Below are positions 55,151 to 62,790 of a stretch of DNA of 64,000 nt, piece by piece. Origin of the DNA: Paractinoplanes pyxinae (lineage in GTDB: Bacteria > Actinomycetota > Actinomycetes > Mycobacteriales > Micromonosporaceae); the NCBI RefSeq assembly GCF_026626335.1, contig NZ_JAPNTZ010000013.1:236874-300873 (forward strand), given 5' to 3'. Made by a program: the position numbers and the translations under genes. The notes under the pieces were generated by a model. That model did not search any database and had not been told where the DNA came from. It was given only the letters and a program-made list of their open reading frames with translations. Position 1 is the first letter of the stretch, and each line of letters opens with the position of its first letter.

Positions 55151-55860
55151 TGTCCACGGTCGCCTACATCACCGCGCGCGGGCTGTTCGGCCGCCGCCGG
55201 GTGCTGATGCTGCTGCCCCTGCCGTTGCTGCTGATCGGTCTGGCCGTGATCTGCAAGGCGTACGACGTGAGCCCCGACCAGTGGGGGCAGCCGGTCGTGG
55301 TCGGGCTCGGCCTGGCCGTCGTGCTGCCGGTCATCTCGCTGATCGTCGGCACCGGCGTGCTCGGCTCCGAGGTCGACGAAGGCACGATCGTGCACATCCT
55401 GACCAAGCCGCTGGCCCGCCGCGACATCATCCTGGCCAAGCTGCTGGTGGCGGCCGGGGTCAGCGCGGTCACCGCCGCCGTGCCGCTGTTCGTGGTGGGG
55501 GCGCTGGCCAATTCCGTGCGGTTCGGTCTGGCCCTGGTGGTCGGCGCGGTGGCCGGCGCCATCGCGTACTCGGCGCTCTTCCTGCTCCTCAGCCTGCTCT
55601 CCCGGCGCCCGGTGCTGCTCGGGCTGGCGTACATCCTGGTCTGGGAGGGCCTGCTGGGCCGGTTCGTCAGCGGCACCCGGGTGCTCTCGATCGAGCAGTA
55701 CGTCATCACGATCGCCGACAAGATCGCGCCGACCGGCATGCTCGACGGCAAGGTCTCGGTGCCGGTGGCCGTGGTGATGAGCGTGATCTTCGCCCTCGGC
55801 GGCACGATCTACGCCATCAACCGGCTGGGCTCGTTCAGCGTTGCGGGCGAAACCAGCTAG
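55147..55860 (+). CDS. ABC transporter permease (second of two)
   Basis: The protein has 237 residues with six hydrophobic segments, including VLMLLPLPLLLIGLAVICKA and VVVGLGLAVVLPVISLIVGT, and the motif GSEVDEGTIVHILTKPLARRDIILAKLLVA, common in ABC-2 type permeases. The start ATG overlaps the ATPase stop by four bases (ATGA; the next codon is also ATG). It is the last gene of the operon. Confidence 0.85.
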   Translation: MMSTVAYITARGLFGRRRVLMLLPLPLLLIGLAVICKAYDVSPDQWGQPVVVGLGLAVVLPVISLIVGTGVLGSEVDEGTIVHILTKPLARRDIILAKLLVAAGVSAVTAAVPLFVVGALANSVRFGLALVVGAVAGAIAYSALFLLLSLLSRRPVLLGLAYILVWEGLLGRFVSGTRVLSIEQYVITIADKIAPTGMLDGKVSVPVAVVMSVIFALGGTIYAINRLGSFSVAGETS

Positions 55861-55927
55861 AAGCCTTACTCACTTCTGGCCGATCGGCCTGCTGCGGACA
55901 GTGACGGGGATGGCTTGGATTCCCCTC

Positions 55928-56497
55928 ATGACACAGCCCGCGCAGGCACCGATCGTTGACGACGGAACGCCGGCTCACCCGAGGCCCAGCCGATGGCCCT
56001 GGGTGGCCGGCGTTCTGGTCGTGCTGCTGGCCGCGGGTGGCGTGTGGTACTTCGTGCTGCGCGACCGGGACGACGACCAGCCGATCGTGACGACGGCCGG
56101 CGGCGAGCTCAACAAGCCGGTCGCGGACGGGGAGTTCGTCTTCACCATCTCGGGCGTGCGCTGCGGGGTGCCCAAGGTGGGCGACGAGTTCGTCGACCTC
56201 GAGCCCGAGGGCTCCTACTGCCTGGTCGACGTGCTGGTGAAGAACGGCGGGACGACACCCGAGTACTTCGACAGCACGTCCCAGAAGGCGTACGACGCGG
56301 CCGGCAACGAGTTCGAGACCGACATGCAGGCCGAGGTGTTCGTCAACACCGACGCCCAGAACTTCCTCGATCAGATCAATCCGGGCGCCCAGGTCAAGGG
56401 AACGCTGGTCTTCGACGTGCCGGCGAAGACCTCTCTCGTGTCGGTGGTGCTGCACGAGTCGTTCTCCTCGCCCGGCGCCCGGATAGCGGTGCGCTGA
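55928..56497 (+). CDS. DUF4352-type membrane-anchored extracellular protein
   Basis: The protein has 189 residues: a short Pro-rich cytoplasmic part, one membrane helix (PWVAGVLVVLLAAGGVWYFVL), then a beta-sandwich domain with FVFTISGVRCGVP, GSYCLVDVLVKNGGTTPEYFDS and GTLVFDVPAKTSLVSVVLHE. DUF4352 domains are immunoglobulin-like and often surface-exposed. One Cys pair could form a disulfide. ATG 55928 is chosen over an upstream in-frame start with poor bias. It converges on the GH26-like gene with a one-base gap. Confidence 0.82.
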   Translation: MTQPAQAPIVDDGTPAHPRPSRWPWVAGVLVVLLAAGGVWYFVLRDRDDDQPIVTTAGGELNKPVADGEFVFTISGVRCGVPKVGDEFVDLEPEGSYCLVDVLVKNGGTTPEYFDSTSQKAYDAAGNEFETDMQAEVFVNTDAQNFLDQINPGAQVKGTLVFDVPAKTSLVSVVLHESFSSPGARIAVR

Positions 56498-56498
56498 C

Positions 56499-57902
56499 CT
56501 ACCGGCGCGGGGTGACCGCGACCTGGAAGATGGGCAGCCGGCCGAGCTTGCGGTACGCGTCCAGGGCGGCCGGCGTGCTGTCCACCGAGGAGTCCTGACC
56601 CTTCTGGTTGCTCGGCGTCTCGAACTGCACCATCGCCTTGATCCGCGGGAACTCGCGGATCTCGCTGCCCATGCGGCGGTAGAACTCGGCCTTGTAGCGC
56701 GGGTTGCGCTTGGACGACCAGACACCCCACTCGGCCAGCATGAGCGGCTTGCCCGGGTGCTTGCGCGAGGCCCAGTTGTAGAAGCCGGGCCAGGCCCGCT
56801 TGCCCTCGAGCCGGCGGTTGAAGACCTCGGAGAACTGGCCGTGGCCGTAGCCGGGGTCGCTGTAGGCGTACGTGTCGAGCCCGATCCAGTCGACCACGTC
56901 GTCGCCCGGGTACATCTGGCTGAACCAGCTCTTCTGCGCGTGCGGCACGTAGGTCATGTGCACCAGCACGCTCACCACGTTGTCGGCCCCCTTGGCCCGC
57001 AGCCGCTTGATGACGTGCCGGTACATGGCGGCGTAGTCGCGCGCGGTGTAGCCGGATCCGGCCTTCTCGCGGACGTCGTTCTCGCCCTCGTGGTGCACGG
57101 CGAAGAAGAACTGCTCGGGGAAGTTCTTCTTGATGTGCACGGCGAGCCGGTCGAGGAACGCGTCGGTCCTCCGGTCCCCCTTGGCGATCTTGGCCCAGGA
57201 GGCCGACTCGGGCTTCCAGTTCAGGAAGAGGATGCGCCGCTGCCCGGGCTGGTGCGCGATCCTGATCTCCTGCTCGGTCGGGAAGAGCTGCCGCGTGCCG
57301 CCGTGGTAGGCGTGGTAGATCGCCTGGTGCCGGCCGGTCTTGCGCTCGAAGCGGGCCAGGGCCGAGGGGCCGCGGCTCTCGGTGTGCGCGCCCGGGGCCA
57401 CGCCCCACAGGATTCCGCAGGTGGGCACCAGGTTGTGCCCGGTGTAGCAGTGCCGGGACCGGCTCGGCTGCACGTCGGTCACGGAACCGGCCGCGACGGC
57501 CGGGGCCCGGCGGGCCAAGACGGATGGTTCGCCCGGCGCGCTGGAGATCGCCGTGGGCGGCAAGGCCACACCGCCCACCCGCGCGGCTGCGGCCGACGCC
57601 GATGCTGACGCCGACGCCGCCGAGGAGGCCGCGGCCGAGGACGCGCCGGGCGTCGCCGACGACCCGGGCGCCGACGACGAGCGCCAGGCCGGGGCGAGGG
57701 CGTCCGGAGTGCCGGGCTGCCCGACCGGCGGCGCCAGGCCGGGCGTGGTGACCGTCGGGTCACCCGACATCTCCACCGGCAGACTGATCTCGCTCACGCC
57801 CCCGGTCCAGGCCCAGGCCAAGGTGGCGGCGACGGTAAGGGCAAGCGCGGTGGGAACGGCTGCTACTTGAACTAGCCGGTTACGGCGGGGACGACGACTC
57901 AC
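56499..57902 (-). CDS. Secreted GH26-like beta-mannanase or related endoglycosidase
   Basis: The protein has 467 residues. An N-terminal signal or anchor (LVQVAAVPTALALTVAATLAWAW) is followed by a low-complexity Ala/Ser-rich linker (about 75-110) and a GH26-like domain (about 150-460) with RHCYTGHNLVPTCGILWGV, HHEGEND as the acid/base region and LMLAEWGVWSS as the nucleophile Glu. GTG 57902 starts the gene eight bases after AATACT. It is divergent from the exopolysaccharide operon and may trim or release its product. Confidence 0.82.
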   Translation of the reverse strand: MSRRPRRNRLVQVAAVPTALALTVAATLAWAWTGGVSEISLPVEMSGDPTVTTPGLAPPVGQPGTPDALAPAWRSSSAPGSSATPGASSAAASSAASASASASAAAARVGGVALPPTAISSAPGEPSVLARRAPAVAAGSVTDVQPSRSRHCYTGHNLVPTCGILWGVAPGAHTESRGPSALARFERKTGRHQAIYHAYHGGTRQLFPTEQEIRIAHQPGQRRILFLNWKPESASWAKIAKGDRRTDAFLDRLAVHIKKNFPEQFFFAVHHEGENDVREKAGSGYTARDYAAMYRHVIKRLRAKGADNVVSVLVHMTYVPHAQKSWFSQMYPGDDVVDWIGLDTYAYSDPGYGHGQFSEVFNRRLEGKRAWPGFYNWASRKHPGKPLMLAEWGVWSSKRNPRYKAEFYRRMGSEIREFPRIKAMVQFETPSNQKGQDSSVDSTPAALDAYRKLGRLPIFQVAVTPRR

Positions 57903-57908
57903 GATCAG

Positions 57909-57943
57909 CCAGTATTGTGACAAAGGTCCGTTTTGTCTAATAC
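57909..57943. promoter_or_regulatory. Overlapping divergent promoters with central inverted repeat
   Basis: Plus strand: TTGTGA (57915-57920), 17 bases, TAATAC (57938-57943) for the exopolysaccharide operon. Minus strand: TTAGAC, 18 bases, AATACT for the GH26-like gene. GACAAA-N7-TTTGTC (57919-57937) lies between the elements and could be the operator of a shared regulator. Confidence 0.55.
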
Positions 57944-58033
57944 CGGGCGGGAATTGCCGGAGGGAGACCCGTCTCGACCGCGATCGGCGGGGCTGAGAAA
58001 CTGTCCCCTAATCGGCCGCAGGGGGATACGGAA

Positions 58034-59554
58034 GTGAATGGTTCGGTGCTGCCCGAGGACGTGCTGCGCGACGCCCCGTCGTACACCCCGCACCCGCATG
58101 AGCTGGCGGATCTGGAACTCCTGCTGTCCGGCGCCTACGCGCCGCTGACCGGGTTCCTGGGTCGCGCCGACCTCAACGCGCTGCGGCGGCGGGGGCGGCT
58201 CGCCGACGGAACCCCGTGGCCGGTCGCGGTCACCTTGGAGATCCCCGACGAGATCGCCACGCGGCTGGTCCTGGAGGACCCGCTGCACCGCACGGTGATC
58301 CTGACCGACCCCGAGGGCGCGCCGGTGGCCGCGCTCGAGGTGAACGACTCCTGGCCGACCGCGGAGCGCCGCTACGGCGTGGGTGGCGTGGTGCGGCCCA
58401 TGGGCGACGGCGGCCACGGCCCGTTTCAGCGCCTGCGCCGCACGCCCGAAGAGGTCCGCGCCCTGCTGCCACCGGGCCGGGTGCTCGGCGTGATCGCCGA
58501 CCGGCCGCTGCACCGCCCGCAGCTGGCTCAGATCGCCCACGCGGCCCGCACGCTGGGCGCCCACCTGCTGATCATGATCCCGGTGAGCGGGCCCGGCCCC
58601 GACGGCCTGCCGCCCGAGGCGCTGGTGCGGGCGGTCTTCGCGGCCCGCGACCGGATGCCCCCGGCCACGATCGTCGCCGTCCCGCTGCTGACCCGCGGCG
58701 ACGAGATGCGCGACGCCCTGCTGCGGGCCCGGGTGGCCGGTTCGTACGGCGTGACCCACGTGCTGTCCACGGGCGACATGCTGTCCGGCGGCAACGTCCG
58801 GGTGCTCGTGCCACGCGATCTCGCGTACGACAATCGCGACGGCCAGTGGCGCGGACGCGACGACATCCCGCCCCGCAACCGCCGTCTGGCCATGACCCCG
58901 GCCGAGGTCGACGACCTGCTCGACCGGGGCTTCCCGCTGCCCGAGTGGCACACGCCCCCGGCCGTGGCCAAAGAGCTGGTGCGGGCCCGTCCGCCGCGCC
59001 GCCACCGCGGCCTGGTCGTCTTCTTCACCGGCTTCTCGGGCTCGGGCAAGTCGACGATCGCCCGCGGGCTGGCCGATTCGCTGCGCGAGACCGGCGAGCG
59101 CACGATCACCCTGCTCGACGGCGACGTCGTGCGGCGCGAGCTCTCGGCCGGGCTGGGCTTCAGCAAGGCCGACCGGGACGCCAACGTGCGCCGGATCGGC
59201 TGGGTGGCGGCCGAGGTGGGCCGGCACCGGGGCATGGCCGTGGCGTGCCCGATCGCCCCGTACGAGAGCGCGCGGGCGGCCGTGCGGGCCATGGCCGTCG
59301 AGGCGGGCGCCGGCTTCGTGCTGGTGCACGTCAACACTCCGCTCGAGGTGTGCGAGCAGCGCGACCGCAAGGGCCTGTACGCCCGGGCCCGGGCCGGGCA
59401 GCTGCGGGGCATGACCGGCATCGACGACCCGTACGAGGAGCCGGCCGACGCCGAATTGACGATCGACACCACGACCATCACGGTTCCCGAGGCGATCGAA
59501 ATGGTCGTCGCGTATCTCATTGAGCACGGTTGGGTGGAGCCGAAAATGCAGTAA
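58034..59554 (+). CDS. ATP-sulfurylase-like/APS kinase fusion with degenerate sulfurylase domain
   Basis: The protein has 506 residues. The N-terminal PUA-like and sulfurylase-like region (about 1-320) includes GAYAPLTGFLGRADLN. Where active ATP sulfurylases have QTRNP..RAHE it reads IADRPLHRPQL, and the GRDHA loop is replaced by STGDML, so this domain probably cannot make APS. The C-terminal APS kinase (about 325-506) is intact: P-loop GFSGSGKST, DGDVVRRELSAGLGFSKADRDANVRRIG and DRKGLYARARAGQ. It could supply PAPS for sulfating the polysaccharide made by the next genes. Confidence 0.85.
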   Translation: MNGSVLPEDVLRDAPSYTPHPHELADLELLLSGAYAPLTGFLGRADLNALRRRGRLADGTPWPVAVTLEIPDEIATRLVLEDPLHRTVILTDPEGAPVAALEVNDSWPTAERRYGVGGVVRPMGDGGHGPFQRLRRTPEEVRALLPPGRVLGVIADRPLHRPQLAQIAHAARTLGAHLLIMIPVSGPGPDGLPPEALVRAVFAARDRMPPATIVAVPLLTRGDEMRDALLRARVAGSYGVTHVLSTGDMLSGGNVRVLVPRDLAYDNRDGQWRGRDDIPPRNRRLAMTPAEVDDLLDRGFPLPEWHTPPAVAKELVRARPPRRHRGLVVFFTGFSGSGKSTIARGLADSLRETGERTITLLDGDVVRRELSAGLGFSKADRDANVRRIGWVAAEVGRHRGMAVACPIAPYESARAAVRAMAVEAGAGFVLVHVNTPLEVCEQRDRKGLYARARAGQLRGMTGIDDPYEEPADAELTIDTTTITVPEAIEMVVAYLIEHGWVEPKMQ

Positions 59555-59653
59555 GCCATCACGTTGGCGGGAGTGAGCCGTTTACCCCTCCGGGGGCGAA
59601 ACGCCCGATTGTCATAAATCTTCTCACTCCATCCCCGAAAGGGCCGCCAACCG

Positions 59654-61423
59654 ATGGAAGCGTCTCGCCCGGCCGACGTCTCGCATTATCTCGGCGTGTT
59701 TCGCCGCCACTGGTGGATCGCGCTGCTGGCGACGGGCGCCGGGCTGGGCGGGGGCGCCGCCCTGACCTCGGCCATGCCGAAGGTCTACCAGTCCTCCACC
59801 GCCGTGCTCGTGCAGGCCGTCGACCAGGACACCAACGCTCAGGGCGGCCGCACCAAGGGCATGGTCAACCTGGACACCGAGGCCCAGCTGGTCGGCTCGG
59901 GCACCGTCGCGGCCAAGGCCGCCGCCCTGCTGCGCAGCCCTCGCTCCCCGGTCGAGCTGGCCCGGAGCGTGTCGGTCGAGGTGCCGCCCAACACCACGGT
60001 CCTCATGGTCACGTTCCAGGCCGGCACGCCCGAGGAGGCTCAGGCCGGCTCGCACGCGTTCGCCGAGGCGTACCTGCGCAACCGCGAGGAGACCGCCCAG
60101 AACGGCCTCAACCAGCAGATCAAGACGCTGTCGGCCAAGATCCGGCAGCTCACCACCACGCTCGGCGGGATCAACGCCCGCCTCGCCCGCGCGACCCGGG
60201 GCAGCTCGGACGAGAGCAACCTGATGAGCCTGCGGCAGAACTCGCAGAACCAGCTCAACGGCATGACCGGCAAGCTCAACGAGCTGACCACGACCACGAT
60301 CGGCGCGGGCAGCATCATCGACGACGCCCGTCTGCCGGACACGCCGATCAGCCCCAACCCGATGATCAACCTGGCCACCGGCGGCATGATCGGCCTGCTG
60401 CTGGGGCTGGGCCTGGCCTTCGTACGGGAACGGTTCGACCGCCGCCTGCGCACCGCCGCCGACGTGCGCGACCGGGGCCGCATGCACGTGCTGGCCGCCC
60501 TCGACGAGCGCACCACCCCGCACTTCGACGACGTCCTGCAGCCCTACGGCGCCGGCGGCCGGGTCTTCAACCGGCTGCGCAACGAGGTGCTGGCCACCCT
60601 GCCCCAGGGCGACCAGGTCATCGTGGTCACCGGGGCCAGCCGCGGATCCGCCAGCACCCTCGTCGCGGCCAACCTGGCCGCCGCCCTGGCCCGCACCGGC
60701 AGCGACGTCGTGCTGATCGGCGCCCACCTGCCGGACAGCGTGGTCGACGCCGCCCCGCTGGCCCGCATGCTCGGCGTGGCCGCCGTGCCCGGCCTGTCCG
60801 ACCTGCTGGCGGGCCGGGTCGGCCTGGCCCGCGCCCTGCAGCGCACCCCGCGCATCCCGTCGCTGCGGGTCATCACCACCGGCGGCGCGGCCACCGCGGC
60901 CGGGCTCATGCAGTCGCAGCGGCTGCGCGACACCCTGGAGGCGCTGCGCCGCCAGGGCGGCTACGTAGTGATCGAGGCGCCGTCCACGGCCAGCAGCGCC
61001 GACGCGCAGAGCCTGGCCAGCCTGGCCGACGCCGCGATCCTGGCCGTCGAGCTGCGCCGCGCCCGCCGCCCCGCCCTGCTCGACGCGGCCGAGCAGCTGC
61101 GCCGGGTCGGCACCCCGCTGCTGGGCGCCGTCGTCCTGCCCCGCCTGACCAACCTGCGCGTCCCCGAGCCGACCGGCCCCGCGGTGACCCTGACCCCGCC
61201 GTCGCCGGCCAAGCCGTCCCCCCGGCCGGACGAGACGGCCGTCCTCGACCGTGACCTGATGCAGCCCAAGCGGTTCCCGACGAACACCGTCACCAGCAGC
61301 GAGAAGGCCGCCGCCCAGCAGGTGCGGCAGCGGATCGCCGACAGCGCCGAGGAGATCACCGCGGTGATCGACATGTCGGGCGTGGCGGACAAGATCGAGA
61401 AGCAGGACGGCGACACGAAGTGA
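59654..61423 (+). CDS. Wzz/BY-kinase-like chain-length protein with degenerate ATP site
   Basis: The protein has 589 residues. A Wzz domain has two membrane helices (about 21-40 and 240-262) around a coiled, helical periplasmic part. A BY-kinase-like domain follows (about 310-500), but the Walker A Lys is missing (GASRGSASTLV in place of GEGKST) and Walker A' reads VLIGAHLPDS, lacking the DxD. No C-terminal tyrosine cluster is seen. It probably regulates chain length without kinase activity. Confidence 0.85.
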   Translation: MEASRPADVSHYLGVFRRHWWIALLATGAGLGGGAALTSAMPKVYQSSTAVLVQAVDQDTNAQGGRTKGMVNLDTEAQLVGSGTVAAKAAALLRSPRSPVELARSVSVEVPPNTTVLMVTFQAGTPEEAQAGSHAFAEAYLRNREETAQNGLNQQIKTLSAKIRQLTTTLGGINARLARATRGSSDESNLMSLRQNSQNQLNGMTGKLNELTTTTIGAGSIIDDARLPDTPISPNPMINLATGGMIGLLLGLGLAFVRERFDRRLRTAADVRDRGRMHVLAALDERTTPHFDDVLQPYGAGGRVFNRLRNEVLATLPQGDQVIVVTGASRGSASTLVAANLAAALARTGSDVVLIGAHLPDSVVDAAPLARMLGVAAVPGLSDLLAGRVGLARALQRTPRIPSLRVITTGGAATAAGLMQSQRLRDTLEALRRQGGYVVIEAPSTASSADAQSLASLADAAILAVELRRARRPALLDAAEQLRRVGTPLLGAVVLPRLTNLRVPEPTGPAVTLTPPSPAKPSPRPDETAVLDRDLMQPKRFPTNTVTSSEKAAAQQVRQRIADSAEEITAVIDMSGVADKIEKQDGDTK

Positions 61424-62790
61424 CAGAGGTGTCGCTGGCTCCGGCCCTCGCCGGCGGCCCGGCTCACATCGCGCGCAAGAACCTGACCCTGCCGGCCTGG
61501 CCGGTGGCGAGCATCCTGGCCTTCTATCCGATCTGGTGGGCGCTCGGCCTCGGCGTGCTGATCTTCGCGCTGATGGCCGTGCCGATGCTGTTCCTGCTGA
61601 TCCGCCGGCGCGCCGCGGGCCGCCCCCTGCACATGCCGCCCGGCTTCGTGTGGTGGGTCGTCTTCCTGGTGGCCGTGGTGGTCAGCATCGGCGCGCTCGG
61701 GGCCGACCCGGCGGGCACGGTGGCCGGGCACGCCACGGGCCGCCTGCTGCCGGCCGGTTACAAGGCCCTGATGTACGCGTCGCTGACCGTGCTGCTGGTC
61801 TACGCGGGCAACCTGACCGAGGCCGAACTGCCCAAGCGCCGGCTGGTCAAGCTGCTCGGCTGGCTGTTCGTGGTGACCGTCCTGGGTGGGCTGCTCGGGA
61901 TGGTGGCCGGGAACTTCGAGTTCACGTCGCCCGTCGAGTGGCTGCTGCCGGGCAGCGTACGGAACAAGGGTTTTGTCCAGTCGCTGGTGCACCCGTACGC
62001 CGCGCAGATCATGGACATCGTCGGCGACAACCAGCCGCGGCCGGCCGCGCCGTGGGGCTACACGAACACCTGGGGCAACAACTTCTGCCTGCTGGCCGGC
62101 TGGCTCGTGGTGGCCGCCTGGCAGTACGGCCGGGGCCGGGCCAAGTTCTGGGCCGTCGTCTGCCTGGTCGTCTCGGTCGCGCCCGCCGTGTTCTCGCTCA
62201 ACCGCGGCCTCTGGATCGGCGTCGGCGTGCTGGTCGTCTACGTGGCCATCCGCTACGTGCTGGCCGGGAAGCTGTGGATCGTGGGCGCCGTCGCGGTGGC
62301 CTCGGCCATGCTGTTCGTGGCACTGGTGGCCACGCCGCTCGGCACGGTCGTCGGCGCCCGGCTCGACAACGGCAAGTCCAACGGCGTGCGCTCGTTCCTC
62401 ATCGAGCGTGCCCTCGACGGCTTCCAGGGCTCGCCGGTCATCGGCTACGGCGGCACCCGCAACACGCTCGGCGGCCGCAACTCCATCACGGTCGGCGAGA
62501 GCGCGGGCTGCGAGCGCTGCGGCAATTTCACCGTGGGCGGCAACGGCCAGTTGTGGCAGCTGCTCTTCGCGCACGGCGCGGTGGGCACGGTGGGATACCT
62601 GGGCTTCTTCGCGTACGGGCTGTGGCGCTTCCGCCGCGACCGGAGCGCCATCGGGGTGGCGGCGTCCGGCGCGATCGTCACCTCGTTCTCGGCCATGCTC
62701 TGGTACAACTCGCTGGTCACCCCCCTCGCCTTCATGGTCCTGGCGTTTGCGCTGCTCTGGCGCAACTCAACCGAGGGGGAAACGACATGA
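61420..62790 (+). CDS. O-antigen ligase/Wzy-like polymerase
   Basis: The protein has 456 residues with about ten membrane helices and a large outer loop (about 180-215 and 290-370). The loop segment GYTNTWGNNFCLLAGW and the SLNRGLWIGVGV segment, with FLIERALDGFQGSPVIGYGGTRNTLGGR, fit the WaaL/Wzy family. It would polymerise or ligate the polysaccharide repeat. GTG 61420 overlaps the Wzz gene by four bases (GTGA). Confidence 0.85.
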   Translation: MTEVSLAPALAGGPAHIARKNLTLPAWPVASILAFYPIWWALGLGVLIFALMAVPMLFLLIRRRAAGRPLHMPPGFVWWVVFLVAVVVSIGALGADPAGTVAGHATGRLLPAGYKALMYASLTVLLVYAGNLTEAELPKRRLVKLLGWLFVVTVLGGLLGMVAGNFEFTSPVEWLLPGSVRNKGFVQSLVHPYAAQIMDIVGDNQPRPAAPWGYTNTWGNNFCLLAGWLVVAAWQYGRGRAKFWAVVCLVVSVAPAVFSLNRGLWIGVGVLVVYVAIRYVLAGKLWIVGAVAVASAMLFVALVATPLGTVVGARLDNGKSNGVRSFLIERALDGFQGSPVIGYGGTRNTLGGRNSITVGESAGCERCGNFTVGGNGQLWQLLFAHGAVGTVGYLGFFAYGLWRFRRDRSAIGVAASGAIVTSFSAMLWYNSLVTPLAFMVLAFALLWRNSTEGETT

